A stretch of DNA of 64,000 nt from Pinus tabuliformis. Its lineage: Eukaryota; Streptophyta; Pinopsida; Pinales; Pinaceae. Location: contig CM062815.1 in the NCBI GenBank assembly GCA_031772625.1, forward strand, positions 915,956,979-916,020,978. The letters run 5' to 3'. Shown here in pieces: positions 1-11,831 of the stretch (within the stretch, counting starts at the first letter, position 1; each line of letters opens with the position of its first letter). The translations under genes were made by a program, and so were the position numbers. The notes under the pieces were generated by a model. It was not told where the DNA came from. It saw nothing but the letters and a program-made list of their open reading frames with translations, and made no database searches.

Positions 1-110
1 CATTAAATAAAATATAATCAAAACATGTAATAAATTGTGAGAAGAGTTGATTTGACTAAGCTAGGAGGTGAATTAAGGTCCATATAGGTACTCAATGATG
101 AGGCTCATCA
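1..110 (-). repeat. End of 3' LTR of element F (rest lies left of the window)
   Basis: This stretch matches 43130-43239 with about seven differences and ends with the same tgatgaggctcatca terminus. On the minus strand the LTR begins TGATGAGCC. The bases to the right (111-125) would be the polypurine-tract side and are only weakly purine-rich on the minus strand. Confidence 0.75.
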
Positions 111-673
111 TCACCCTGCTACTAAAAGTGTTGCTCATCCTCTAAGAAACTTAATCAATATCCATATCTTTCATAGCCCCGATGGCTTCCCTGACATGCC
201 ATGCTTATTTTGTGGTTTCCTCTTCTTGTGCATAGAATCGTGCCTTCCTTTCTATCTCCTCCCACTGCTTTCTTTCTTCCTCTTCCTTCCTTCCTTCCTT
301 CTAACATCCCCAATAACAGTGGTGGATTGAGTCTCAAGCCAATCCAATTGACTTTTAGCCTTTGGATGGTTTGTTTGTACATGGGTGTCATGTTCAGTGC
401 TTCTCTCATTCTTTGAGGATAATGGTATTCTCTGATTTTCATATTGTATGGCAGAGTATTCCATATCCTTTGGCAAGCTTGCATGCTATCATCTCCTAAT
501 AGCCTGAACATATCCTCAAAATGTGTAATTTCTTGCTCTTGGGTAGTAAGATACTAGGGTGCAAGTTGAGGATCATTTTCAATTAAATTATGTGTGCTGA
601 TGATAGCCATTGGATTTTATTGCTCAGCCTTTATCATGAGAGGCTTCGTTCGTTCCGTTTCCAATATGTTCTT
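111..673 (-). pseudogene. Element F additional ORF, distal part (left of the copia insertion)
   Basis: Minus-strand reading at about 155-511 gives a 118-residue open stretch rich in charged residues, with no domain I recognise. It lies between the F 3' LTR and copia element B. It appears to be the distal end of the same additional ORF that occupies 9979-11831 on the other side of B. Both sides read in the same direction, and five bases flanking B are similar (ttctt and ttcat). The + strand here is rich in CTTCCTT repeats, mirrored as Lys/Glu/Arg-rich sequence on the minus strand. No function can be assigned. Confidence 0.45.
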
Positions 674-1128
674 TGTTGGGTTGTGTTATATTCTTTCCAT
701 GACTAGCCCACGTAGTTAGAGGGGGAGGGGGAGGTCACAGGGGGTTTGAGGGGTACCCATAACCCCACTTTATGGGGTTCGGGGCAACGCCTCAGAAAAT
801 TTTGGTTTTAGACCCTATGGTAGGTTAGGCGGACCCACCTATGGTTTTGTGCATGATTTTCGTACATGTTTTTTGGATGCGATGGTTTTCGGTCCATGGT
901 ATTGGACGCGATGGTTTTTCGGTCCATGGTATTGGATGCTTCGGCATGTATAAATATGTATTGTAACATTGAAAGGAACATAATGAAAAATCAAGTTTGT
1001 AGTCCCGGTTTTGGGATCCAAGGGAATTCTGTGTGTATATGTGTTTTATGTGTTATGCTCTCGCTTTTTTATTTTATGTGTTTTAGAATTCATATGCAAG
1101 TAATTTTTGTACGGGGTTAAAACCTACA
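674..1128 (+). repeat. 5' LTR of copia element B
   Basis: A 455-bp LTR with tg...ca ends, followed by the primer site. A TATA-like motif (tataaata, 949-956) lies in its second half, as expected at the U3/R junction. Two near-identical neighbouring copies of a phrase containing atggtttt, tcggtccatggtattgga (about 880-935) form a short internal duplication. Confidence 0.92.
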
Positions 1129-1130
1129 TT

Positions 1131-1142
1131 TGGTATCGAAGG
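1131..1142 (+). other. Primer binding site of element B (initiator tRNA-Met type)
   Basis: The bases after the LTR read tggtatcgaagg, close to the tggtatcagagc that pairs with the 3' end of initiator tRNA-Met in plant copia elements. It begins two bases after the LTR end. Confidence 0.8.
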
Positions 1143-1249
1143 AATTTTGGCTTTAAAGGGACACCTTTGTTGTTGAGGGGTTTCACTCAGGCCTGTGGTA
1201 GACCCTGTTCAGTGGGAGATCTACGAGATTGTTTCTGGTGGTGAAAGAA

Positions 1250-4200
1250 GATGGCGAGCAGTGGAAAGATAGAGATCGAGAAATTTAATGGTCAAAGTTT
1301 TGAGTTGTAGAAACTCAAGATTGAGGATCTGTTGGTGGATAAAGATCAGTAGATCGCGATAGATCCAGGTACTAAACCAATGGGGGTGTCCCATGAAGAA
1401 TGGAAGAAGTTGGATTGGAAGGAAAAGAGCACAATACAGTTGTATGTCTCAGATTTAGTATTGTTGAATGTATCAGGGGAAGCTACGACGAAGGATTTGT
1501 GGGAAACGTTAGGGACTTTGTACCAATCTAAGTCTCTGGTGAATAAACTGTTCCTGCGAAAAAAGCTGTATAACCTAAGGATGAAAGATGGAGACTCAGT
1601 GACAGAGCATATGAACACATTTAATACTGTGGTAAGTCAATTAGCATCTATTGATATTAAAATTTCAGATGAAGATAAGTTCATCAGTTTGTTGTGTTCT
1701 CTACCAGATTCGTGGGATAGTCTGGTTATTGCAATAGGTAGCAATGCAACTGCCTTGCATTTTGATGAAATAGTCTCATCCTTGTTGACGGAGGAGATGA
1801 GACAGAAAAATATGGAGAGCCAGAATGGTGATGCGTTGTCTATATGAGGATGGTCCCAGAACAAAAACAAAAATAAGTCATTGAGTGGGAGATCTAAATC
1901 TAGAGGGAGATCTAAATCTCTAGGAAAACCTATAAAGGTGGTGTGTTGGAAATGCGGAAAGGAAGGGCACTTCAAAAGGGACTGTAAATCTAAAGCTCCT
2001 GATAAAGGAAAGGGATATGATGATGCTCCTTCTGTAGCAGCGAAAACCACCTCAGAGGAAGGTGGGGATGTGTACTTGGCTTCTTCAAGTACACATGTAG
2101 ATCATGAGGCATGGTTGATTGACTCAGGGGCATCCTTTCACTTCACTCCCCATAGAGACTGGTTCTGCGAGTATGAGAAATATGATGGTGGTGATGTCTT
2201 CTTGGGGAATGACAAGAAGGCTAGAATCATTGGTCGCAGAAAAATAAAGTTGAAGTTGCAAGGTGGAAGGGTTAGAACACTTCTGGTTTTTTTGCATATT
2301 TCTGCATTGGCCAGAAATCTGATTTCTGTAAGCAAGTTGGATGATGCAGGTGTAAAAACAGTGTTCGAGAAGGATACCTGCAAAATGGTTCAGGGAGCAC
2401 TGGTATTGATGCAAGGAGTTCGCATTGGAACTCTGTACAAGCTGCAAGGTAGCACTGTTATTGATGGGTGCAACAGTTCTGTGGTTCCTAAAAGCAGAGC
2501 AGAAAATCTAGTGGTCTCTGGAGAAAAGACCATGCTATGGCATCAAAGTCTTGGACATATTGGAGAGAAGGGCCTTCAAATACTTCATGGTAAAGGTATG
2601 GTAGAAGGTATGAGTAATATCTCTCTGGATTTTGATTTCTGTGAAAATTTTGTATATGGGAAGCAAAATCAGGTGAGTTTCCCCTCTGGTGGTAGGAGGG
2701 CGAAACAAATATTAGAGCTTATGCATAGTGATGTGTTTGGACCGATGAAGGTTCCATCACTGGGTAAGTATGTGTACTATGTATCATTTATAGATGAATT
2801 CTCAAGGAATACATGGATATATTTCCTTAAGAAGAAATCTGAAGTCTTTGACAGGTTTAAAGAATTTAAGGCTCTCGTGGAAAATCAGACAGAGAAGAAG
2901 ATAAAGGTGCTGAGGACAGATAACGGTGGAGAGTTTTGCAGTAAGGAATTTGAAGAATTCTGTAAGAAGTGTGGTATAGCACAATAGAATACTACTCCAT
3001 ATACACCTCAGCAAAATGGAGTTGCAGAAAGAATGAACAAGACGTTGATAGAAAGGGCAAGAAGCATGCTCAGTGGTGCTGGGTTAGGACAAGAATTCTG
3101 GGCAGAGGCAGTGGAGACAACATGTTACCTGGTCAATAGATCACCTTCATCAGCGGTGGAGGATAAGACTCCACAAGAGGTATGGACTGGTAAGAAACCC
3201 TGTCTTTCACATCTGAGGGTATTTGGATGTGATGCATATGTACACGTTCCAAAGGAGAAACAGACCAAGTTGGATAGTAAATGTGAAAAGTTCATCTTTA
3301 TTGGGTATAAGGATGGCTTAAAGGGTTATAAGCTTTGGACCCAGCAACAAGGAAGGTTTTTTACATCCAAGATGTGGTGTTCAGAGAGGTGAAAGATGTT
3401 ATTAAACATGAAATCCAACCAAAGGAACCTGAGAAGATAGAGTTTGAGCTAAAGGAGGAAGAATCAGACTCTATAGCAGAGGAGGAATCAGAAGATGAAG
3501 AGCCACAAACTCCGGCTGTGAGAAGACCAGTTCGAGAAAGAAGGCAACCAGAAAGGTATAAACCATCTGCTTTCTATTCAAATTTTGCTTTTTCTGTTAC
3601 TGATGATGATCCCAGAACTGTGAAGGAAGTGGATTCAGAGGATGGAAAACTCTGGAAAGAGGCCATGGTTGATGAAATGGAATCTTTGCACAAAAATGAG
3701 GCTTGGGATTTGGTGGAGTTTCCGGCTAGAAGGAAACCCATTGGCAGCAAATGGGTGTTCAAAAAGAAGACAAATGTAGAAGGAAAGTTGGAGAAATACA
3801 AAGCTCGGTTGGTAGCAAAAGGTTATTCCCAAGTGTCGGGAATTGATTTTGGTGATATTTTTTCTCTTTCTGCCAAGGTAACTTCTATTAGATTACTTTT
3901 ATCTGTTGTTGTTGCTTTTGATTTTGAGGTAGAATAGATGGATGTGAAGAAAAAAATTTCTTCACAGAGATTTGGAAGAGGAGATCTACATGAAGCAACT
4001 GGAAGGCTTTGTGGTGAAGGGTAAGAAAGAACTGGTATGCAAGTTAAAGAAGTCTTTGTATGGGTTAAAACAGTCACCAAGGATGTGGTATCAGAAATTT
4101 GATACATTTATACGGGGACTTGGATTCACCAGAAGAAAAGTAGATCACTGTGTGTATTTTAAATTAACTGATGACCATGTTATTTATCTGGTCTTGTATG

Positions 4201-5213
4201 TGGATGATATGTTTCTGGTTGGAAATGACAAAGAAATTATCCAAGATTTGAAGACCCAATTGTCCTCCAAATTTGACATGAAAGATCTTGGTGCTGCAAA
4301 CTATATTTTGGGCATGGAAATTAAAAGAGATCGAGCAAAGAGGAAGCTCTGGTTAAACCAGAGGAAGTATGTCGAGACAATACTGCAGAGGTTTAATATG
4401 TAAGATAGTAAACCGGTGAAGGTTCCTATTCCTATAGGTATAAAGTTATCTGCTAAACAGTGTCCCAAGACACAAGAAAAGGAAGAGGACATGTCCTATG
4501 TTCCATATGCAAGTGCACTTAGTAGCCTAATGTATGCAATGGTCTATACTAGACAAAACATTGCACATGTAGTGGGAGTATTGAGCAGGTTTATGTCAAA
4601 AATGGGGAAGGAGCATTGGATTGTAGGGAAGCGGGTTTTCAGGTATTTGCTTGGCACTAGTGATTATGGTTTGTACTACCAAGGAAGATCAGGATTAGAC
4701 AGAATGTTGGATATTCATGGCTTTGTTGATGTAGACTGGGCTGGAGATCTGGATCAAAGAAGATCTACAAGTGGTATGTGTTTAACCTATTTGGAGATGT
4801 CAGTCAGTTGGATGAGTAAGAAACAATCTATAGTAGCACTATCAACTACAGAGGCAGAATACATGGCAGCCACTCATGCAAGCAAGGAAGCAGTTTGGTT
4901 GCAGAGATTGTGTTCAAGTATGGGGTTAATACAGGAAGTTATAAAGATACATTGTGATAGCCAAAGTGCAATTTTCTTGGCAAAGAACCCTGCTTATCAT
5001 TCAAAGACAAAGCACATTGATGTTCAGTATCACTTTGTGAGGGATATGATAGAAGACAAAAAGGTGTTGCTGGTAAAGGTGAACACTTTGAATAATACTG
5101 TAGATGCATTGACAAAATCTGTGAGATCTGAGAAGTTCTCTTGGTGTAGAGAAACAATGGGCGTTGCTGTTGGCCGGATAAATCAATCTTGCGGAAAAGA
5201 CCGATCTCCCTAG
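1250..5213 (+). pseudogene. Copia gag-pol coding block of element B
   Basis: The domains appear in copia order. A UBN2-type gag lies at about 1380-1850, with a zinc knuckle ([14 protein letters not shown]) near 1940-1985. The aspartic protease with LIDSGAS is near 2115-2150. The gag-pre-integrase region ([13 protein letters not shown]) is near 2535 and the integrase core runs about 2700-3300, including a DNGGEF stretch. RT runs about 3640-4390 with YVDDM near 4197-4212. RNase H lies at about 4700-5110 with DVDWAGD and STTEAEYMA. A VRERRQPERY-type linker precedes RT. These parts normally form one polyprotein that packages, copies and integrates the element. Here the block carries about five breaks. 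Confidence 0.92.
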
Positions 5214-5223
5214 TATCAGAAGA

Positions 5224-5377
5224 TAGTCTAGAAACAAACAGACAAACAAATATATCTTTCTCTAGACATATGTGGTTTATAAATAAATACTAGAAAGGTG
5301 TAGTCTAGAAACAAACAGACAAACAAATATATCTTTCTCTAGACATATGTGGTTTATAAATAAATACTAGAAAGGTG
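5224..5377. repeat. Perfect 77-bp tandem duplication at the outer edge of the element I LTR
   Basis: Unit one (5224-5300) and unit two (5301-5377) look identical base for base, each starting tagtctagaaacaaac and ending ctagaaaggtg. The right LTR has only one copy of the shared part. The duplication therefore arose in this LTR after insertion, and its lack of differences suggests it is recent. Confidence 0.9.
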
Positions 5378-6297
5378 TTAAGACCCTACCTTAGATCCAA
5401 TGCTTGTTCGTAGTAGTCATCCTTCAATCGTTCGAAAGAGTTATCTTTGAAGACCTGCAATCACAAACACGCAAACATTAAATAGCACCTGCATAGAAAA
5501 TATCATAAATCATGTCTATTATGGTGATCAAGGAAGCCATAAAATAAACCATGAATCAATAGCTTATTGAGAAAAACAAACTTATTTGCATTAACTTTGA
5601 AGTAGAAGAACCTTACAACCTTTTCAGCCTTGGTGTTGAACAAGCTCTTCCTCGGGTCCGAAACAGGAATTTCCTTTACTTTGACAAGCCTTGCACTCTT
5701 CCAAATGAGATCTTAGAGGTATGTAATCTCTCCTCATAAAAACTCGACTAAAGAAGACTAAGTTCTAGCAACATTTCACCTCAAAAATATTCAGCTTCCA
5801 ACCTCCCAGGTAACTAGCCCAATGCTTCTTTTTATAGTGCAGAGGAGGAGGTTACAGGTCCACCTATGAAGTGATAGAATCCTCCTTCAAAGGGATAAGC
5901 TCCTCACATCAAGGGGTTAGCTCCTTAAGATATGGGATGCATGAACCTTAAGAGAGCGAGCTTGCCACCTCAAGATTCCTTCTAGAAGCTTCTAGAAATG
6001 ACTGCAAGTGAATTTTTAGAATGTACTCGTGCCTTTTTAACTTTTACAGGGGTCCACACCCATAACATAGAGACATAGCAGTCAGATGCACAGAAGAAAT
6101 GACCATTAGGTGCGGGATCACAGGTAATTCAAAGAGAAAGTGCGGAACCATAGTTTTAGAGACTTTTGAGGGCTTTCTATTATTTTCAAGGCTTGATATG
6201 AGGAATTGAGGCTTAAGACTTGCAAAGGAGGAAAGTATGAGTGGTAATGGACTCACACAAATTGCAGAATGTCAAGGTAACAATTTTTAGTGCAACA
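5224..6297 (-). repeat. 3' LTR of element I (left copy)
   Basis: Matches 8475-9465 at about 95%. The minus-strand TATA box (tttttata on +) is at 5829-5836. The short minus-strand open stretch near 6044-6256 is mirrored in the other copy and is LTR sequence, not a gene. The first 154 bases are a perfect 77-bp duplication found only in this copy. Confidence 0.75.
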
Positions 6298-8474
6298 GAT
6301 TGCCCCCTAAAGTGCGAAGTCTGTAATAGATGAAGATAGAGTCTATCATTTATGAAGAGTGAAGTACTTTATCATTTCAAGGAGCATCATGTGGACACCC
6401 CAGTCAAAACCTGTAAAAACATTCAATACAAAATATATATATGTAGACATATCATCGCTGAGGTAGGCATTCCCATCCTCAGATCAAAACTGACTAGAAA
6501 ACTGACTTAATTGTTCTGATACAGGAATGATTTTGTAATACATAAAGAGTATAAACATGTGTAGACATATTATGGGCACAGCCATTTGTTTAATAGTCCA
6601 CTGTATAATGAATAATAAAATTCCTCGCAACCTGGATGGTAGAAACTAGATCTAGGGTCTTGATTTCTGCTTCTTGAACTAGTACGATTCTATCCATGTG
6701 AATGAAGGTGTCGAAGTCGAACATGGTAGAAACCACTTGATTACCAGTCAATGATGTGAACTGTTAACAAGTGTGAGAGAAACCACCAGTAATGTCAATG
6801 GCTTTCAAAGTACTCAGTACAATCCATGAAATGTGAATAAATGGGTCGAAGTCAAACATGTCATAGAATCCTTTGATCGAAGGTCAATGATGCAACCTAT
6901 CGTCAAAAGCGAGAAACCTACCATTAGGGCATGCAGATTTCAAGGTACTGACGATTTCTAAATCAACTTCCTAGATAATGAGCTGATGTTGATAGAAAGC
7001 GATCCGCCATAGGCAAGCCCACAACACGAAATCATAGATCAATTTTTGAAGAAATATATCGGCAAGGACTGACTCAGGGATGGTCAAAATGGATGACAGA
7101 TATTTTGCAGATGAATGGTTTGTTTGAATTGATCTCTTGAACACATAACGACACTACAGATGGCTTGGTGACAATTGACCCAAAGCTAATACCCAGAAAC
7201 TGGCTAAATACTTTCAATGTGGTTTGACTAACTGTTAGGCAAAGGATTTCCCAACCTAGGTGAACAAAAAGTGTCATGTTCAAGAGTGGTTAATGGCTTT
7301 TCTAAAAAACAAAGTGTAACAAGCAGGTTCAGTTTTCTCTCTTTTCCCCCACCATTTTTGGCAAGTACCTCTTCATTTTTGACAAGCTTGAGGAGGATAA
7401 CATTTGCTTGTTTATAAGCTCATCCTTTGGATGAGTCCAACTTAGTTTAAAATTCAAACCCTAAGAAGGAGTGGTTCATTCCTGTTTAAAATTGAACAGG
7501 TCCTTTACTATTAAATTTTAACGAGTCCAATATAGGAAAAACTCAGTGTTTTTCAATTTTAGGGAGTCAGAAGAAAAACTTAAGAAAACTCCATGGGGGT
7601 CCTTTTTCGTAAATTTGTGTCCCTCGAGCCCGAAAAAGTATAAAATAATACTCGAGAGAACTGCTTGACCATTACGATCAAGGAGTACTTTTCATAATTA
7701 GTGGCTCCAATCCGAAAAAGTAAAAAAGTGATTGAAGACACGTTGTTTCATAACCAGTATCGAACTTGAAACGACAAAAGTCCGACGATCTTTTCATGTT
7801 TATATGGTCAGAAAAGAGCTATAAGTGGACCGCCCTTTTAATTTCGTTTAATGAGTTAAAAGGGGAAAAACTTGGCAATCTTTTCATATTTTGAGAGTCT
7901 AAAAAGGGCTTAAAGAGGACTCCATTGTTTCACTTTTTCGTAAATTTTGAAAGAGTCCGAAAAAGTGATAAAAGTATGCTCTTTGTTGAAAATGTTCCCG
8001 AAAAATCCAATATTCTGCACAAAAACTCAAAACATTACTCATACCTGTTTAAGATAAATAAAAATGATTTAAAAATTTACCTTTTTAAAGTAAAAAATAA
8101 ATAAATTAAAAATTCATTTATTCAAAAAACTTATAAAAAGGGGTTTTCCAACTTCATTTTTACCATTTGAGTTCAGAGTGAAAAGTGAGAGCTTTTTGGT
8201 AAGAAAGTTCTTGTGAACATTCCAGAAAATTCGTCCGTCGGAATCGAAAACCGTTAGCTCCAGGTAATCCACGTCCTCCTTAACTTACATTTCATTCATT
8301 TACATTTTGATTTTAGGCTTTAGATTTGATTTTTTAAGGAAAAATAGGTTTATAAAATTGCTTGCGGGGGTCCACAAGTGCAACATGTGGCCCTGTGGAT
8401 CCCGACTTTTTTCTACAAAGAAAAAAGTCGTGGGTTCGCACCTGTTGCTTACAAACAATGCATAGGTCCACATG
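6298..8474 (-). other. Internal region of element I, no recognisable coding
   Basis: This 2.2-kb stretch has no gag or pol motif on either strand; the longest open stretches are under 70 codons. It starts with a minus-strand polypurine tract (6298-6312). Around 6690-7000 it holds degenerate repeats of roughly 130 bases, marked by agtacaatc followed by gtgaataaatg...cgaagt. Around 7460-7990 it holds shorter degenerate repeats marked by ccgaaaaagt. Near 8403-8430 it holds a perfect hairpin. Related sequence is seen near 43.9-44.3 kb. Confidence 0.6.
8403..8430. repeat. Perfect 11-bp hairpin in the leader of element I
   Basis: cgacttttttc (8403-8413) pairs exactly with gaaaaaagtcg (8420-8430) over a 6-base loop. 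It lies close to the 5' LTR of this minus-strand element, where packaging or dimerisation hairpins of LTR elements commonly sit. That role is inference. Confidence 0.7.
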
Positions 8475-9465
8475 GGCAACAAACAGACAAACAAATCTGT
8501 CTTTCTCTAGACATATGTGATTTATAAATAAATACTATAAAGGTGTTAAGACCCTACCTTAGATCCAATGCTTGTTCGTAGTATTCATCCTTCAATTGTT
8601 CAAAAGAGTTATTTTTGAAGACCTACAATCACAAACAAGCAAACATTAAATAGCACCTGCATAGAAAATATCATAAATCATGTCTATTATGGTGATCAAG
8701 GAATCCACAAAATAAACCATGAATCAATAGCTTATTGAGAAAAACAAACTTATTTGTATTAACTTTGAAGTAGAAGAACCTTACAACCTTTTCAGCCTTG
8801 ATGTTGAACAAGCTCTTCCTATGGTCCGAAATAGGAATTTCCTTTACTTTGACAAGCCTTGCACTCTTCCAAATGAGATCTTAGAGGTATGTAATCTCTC
8901 CTCATAAAAACTCAACTAAAGAATACTAAGTTCCAGCAGCATTTCACCTAAAAAATATTCAGCTTCTAACCTCCCAAGTAACCAGCCCAATGCTTCTTTT
9001 TATAGTGCAGAGGAGGATGTTACAAGTCCACCTATGAAGGGATAGAGTCCTCCTTCAAAGGGATAAGCTCCTCACATCAAGGGGTTAGCTCCTTAAGGTA
9101 TGGGATGCATGAACCTTAAGAGAGTGAACTTGCCACCTCAAGATTCCTTCCAGAAGCTTCTAGAAATGACTGAAAGTGAATTTTTAGAATTTACTCGTGC
9201 CTTTTTAACTTTTAAAGGGGTCTGCACCCATAACACAGAGATAGAGCAGTCAGATGCACAGAAGAAATGACGATTAGGTGCGTGACTGTAGGTAATGTAA
9301 AGAGAAAGTGCGGAACCAAAGTTTTAGAGACTTTTGAGGGCTTTCTCTTATTTTCAAGGCTTGATATGAGGAACTGAGGCTTAAGACTTGCAAAGGAGGA
9401 AAGTATGAGTGGTAATGGACTCACATAAATTGCAGAATGTCAAGGTGAAAATTTTTAGTGCAACA
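8475..9465 (-). repeat. 5' LTR of element I (right copy)
   Basis: Near-copy of 5224-6297. Homology starts at about aacaaacagacaaac and ends at gtgcaaca (9465). The minus-strand TATA box is at 8997-9004. The left edge is approximate because no tg terminus is obvious. Confidence 0.75.
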
Positions 9466-9524
9466 GTTATAGGGTTGGATAAATGACTAAGCTCTCCTGT
9501 GGCCCCCTCTGGAAAGAAAACAAC

Positions 9525-9535
9525 AAGTGGGAGAA
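9525..9535 (+). other. Polypurine tract of copia element B
   Basis: A purine-rich stretch (aagtgggagaa) directly abuts the tg start of the 3' LTR, as expected for the plus-strand primer of a copia element. The bases from 9466 to here are the rest of B's short 3' untranslated region, displaced from 5213 by element I. Confidence 0.7.
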
Positions 9536-9978
9536 TGTTGGGTTGTGTTATATTCTCTCCATGACTAGCCCACGTAGTTAGAGGGGGGGGGAGGTCACAG
9601 GGGGTTTGAGGGGTACCCGTAACCCCACTTTATGGGGTCCGGGGCATCGCCCAATTTTTTTTTGGTTTTGGACCCTATGTTAGGTTGGGTGGACCCACCT
9701 ATGGTTTTGTGCATGATTTTCGCACATGTTTTTTGGACACGATGGTTTTCGGTCCATGGTATTGGATGCAATGGTTTTTCAGTCCATGGTATTGGATGCT
9801 TCGTCATGTATTGTAACATTGAAAGGAACATAATGAAAAATCAAGCTCGTAGTCCCGGTTTTGGGATCTAGGGGAAATCTTTGTGTATATGTGTTTTATG
9901 TCTTATGCTCTCACATTTTTATTTTATGTGTTTTAGAATTTGTATGTGGGTAATTTATGTACGGGGTTAAAACCTACA
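9536..9978 (+). repeat. 3' LTR of copia element B
   Basis: A 443-bp partner of 674-1128 with the same ends. By eye about 36 differences plus a few indels separate them. F sequence resumes at 9979. Confidence 0.92.
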
Positions 9979-11831
9979 TTCATTTCTGCAGCCCTTGCTT
10001 CCTCATGGTTCATCCATGATGCTAAGGCCATCAACTGTAAATCCCCTAGTTTTGCATTAGGGTCCCATACATTCAGATCTGTCAAGGCCATGTTATGTAA
10101 GTAGAACTCAGAAATCTTAGACCTATCCTCTGATATTCTTTGATCACAAAGATCAATGAACTGTCTACAATCTTAGAATGGCATAGTGCCTCTCCATGCT
10201 AGGGTCTTGATTTGGAACTGTGGCGACTGTTCCCTATGGTATAATGCATAGGACTTAGCTAGAATCCTACACTGGATTGCTTCTAAAGATAGACTGCCCA
10301 TGGTTTCCAATTGATTCTACTTTTCTTGTAGCTATCCTTTCAACCATGCATTTTCTACCTCCAACTGAGTTTTCATTATGGCCTCTCTTTCTATCAGGCT
10401 GTTTAGTTCTTTGCCCATCTATTTGAGCTTCCCCTCCATGCGACCTATGTCCTCCACTCCCTTGGACTTGACAATCTTCATCCATCTATGTGTTCTGGCT
10501 CCTTCTTTCTCAAGCTCAAAGAGTAATGGGATGGAATTTTTTTGTGGAATGACCCTACCCCCTTCAATAAATCTGTAGTAGGAGTCAAGGGTAGGTTGGG
10601 GACTACGTTTCCTTATATCTGGGTCCTATCTCTTTGTTTCTTGTTGCATAGTCCCTTCCTTATCCAATTTTTAAGTTTCCTGTAGGGTTAGCAGAGTTTC
10701 ATGTAGGGTTTCCTCTGCTTCCTGTCGGTCCTATTGTTTATCCTGTAGGATTTATTTTCCCTTGGATGAGGCAGATCTAGTCACAAGCCTTCTCTCATAA
10801 GTGATAGGAGACTTACGGGAGGTTTGGGCTAAGGATCCTTCTCCTTGAGTTTTAATAAGAGGAGCCATCTTTTCCTACTATTTAGGTGAGTCTTCAATAA
10901 CAATGGGAACCTTTGTGGGAGTTTGAGGTTTTCCCTGCCTTATGCTTGTACTCTTTCTTGTTTTAAAGTATAATGGGGTTTGTCTCTGTCTTTTGTTTTT
11001 TTATTTGATAGGGGTGCTAAGGGCAGTGAGGGTAGCTTCTATCTCTCTCTCAGTGAGTTCTGGAGATAGCTTGGGTGACTCCACCTTGTCCTTTGCCTCC
11101 TCTTTTCCATTGCCCTTTTCACCTTTGTCTTTCTCCTCTTCTTCTCCCTCTAGATCCTCACCTTGTTTATCAATTTCCTCCTTGGCATCTTTCTCTATTT
11201 CTTCACCACTTTCCTTCTCTTTCTCTTCCTCTTCTTCCTCATTTATTTCCTCTTCACCCCTCTTTGCTTCTTCTTCATCTGCTTCAGTCTCTTACTCATC
11301 CCTTTCACTAATAGTAGGGATCTTGTCATATTCGAGGGCCAATTGTTGGTAGTTTCCTTCCTTCACTTTTATGCTCATATCTATCAGGGATTGAAGAAGG
11401 AAGTAGGGTATGCTGGGTTTGTGGTGAGGAGGTGTATCTACTCCAAACCTCAATCCTTCAAGAAGCCTAAAGTGGTATCCATATACCACACTATACCTAC
11501 CTTCACATAATATGTATTTTATAAGGTGGTAGCTTATTTCATTCCAGGGGTGTGGTAGGCTTGCTCTTCTCACTCCATTCTTGTATTCCATGACATCCTC
11601 TCCCTCTAGAAAGAATTTCTTCTTTGTAGTTTGGTTATTTCCCTTGTCTTCCTTTCTCCAAGGAACTCCTAAGGGAAGTGTGGTAATTATGCTTATGATT
11701 TTAGGGGTGAGCTCTATGGAGAGGCCTCTCACCATAACAGTGGCATGGGTCCTAGTCAGTGGAATGAGGGAGAGAGAAAAATCTCTGGCTACTTCATCAT
11801 CATACCCCCTCAATTTCTCAAAGTACCCCAT
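9979..11831 (-). pseudogene. Element F additional ORF (aORF), proximal part
   Basis: The clearest open part is 11292-11831 (about 179 residues). It begins near GYFEKLRGYDDEVARDF and contains VRGLSIELTPKIISIITTLP and YHLIKYILCEGRYSVVYGYH. I recognise this as the kind of plant retrotransposon-linked protein annotated as a putative plant transposon protein domain, found in additional ORFs of Tat/Athila elements. Its biochemical role is unknown. Downstream (minus sense) is a strongly acidic Glu-rich segment at about 11040-11300, seen as Ser-rich sequence on the + strand. Charged, probably helical sequence follows to 9979, where copia B interrupts. A related ITP..I..IT.LP signature occurs in element C. 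The region carries several breaks. Confidence 0.65.

Larger units (their letters stand above)
5224..9465 (-). mobile_element. Element I: coding-poor LTR retrotransposon inside the 3' untranslated part of copia B
   Basis: Two direct repeats of about 1 kb (5224-6297 and about 8475-9465) bracket about 2.2 kb without a recognisable retroviral protein. Each repeat ends gtgcaaca on the + strand. After the left one comes gattgccccctaaag, a polypurine tract when read on the minus strand, so the element is minus-oriented. Minus-strand TATA boxes sit at equivalent places in both repeats. By eye the repeats differ at about 5% of sites, younger than host B (about 8%). I cannot fix the other LTR edge or a clear primer site. 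It is probably non-autonomous. Its internal repeats resemble those at 43.9-44.3 kb (element J). Confidence 0.75.
674..9978 (+). mobile_element. Element B: Ty1/copia LTR retrotransposon, itself carrying element I
   Basis: Two direct LTRs (674-1128 and 9536-9978) begin tgttggg and end aacctaca. A primer site follows the left one and a purine-rich tract precedes the right one. The internal order is gag, protease, integrase, RT, RNase H, which is the copia order. Without the nested element I the copia is about 5.1 kb, a usual length. By eye the LTRs differ at about 8% of sites plus a few indels, so it is an old insertion, younger than its host F. The coding part has about five breaks, so it is a fossil. 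Possible target repeats are ttctt (669-673) and ttcat (9979-9983), with one mismatch. Confidence 0.92.

Noticed and set aside
6044-6256. Minus-strand 70-codon peptide repeated at 9212-9424
   Set aside because: Both copies are in the LTRs of element I; the repetition reflects LTR identity, not a gene family.
10942-11352. Serine-rich + strand open reading frame of 136 codons
   Set aside because: It is the mirror of the acidic Glu-rich tract of the minus-strand F aORF; the codon pattern and neighbours favour the minus strand.
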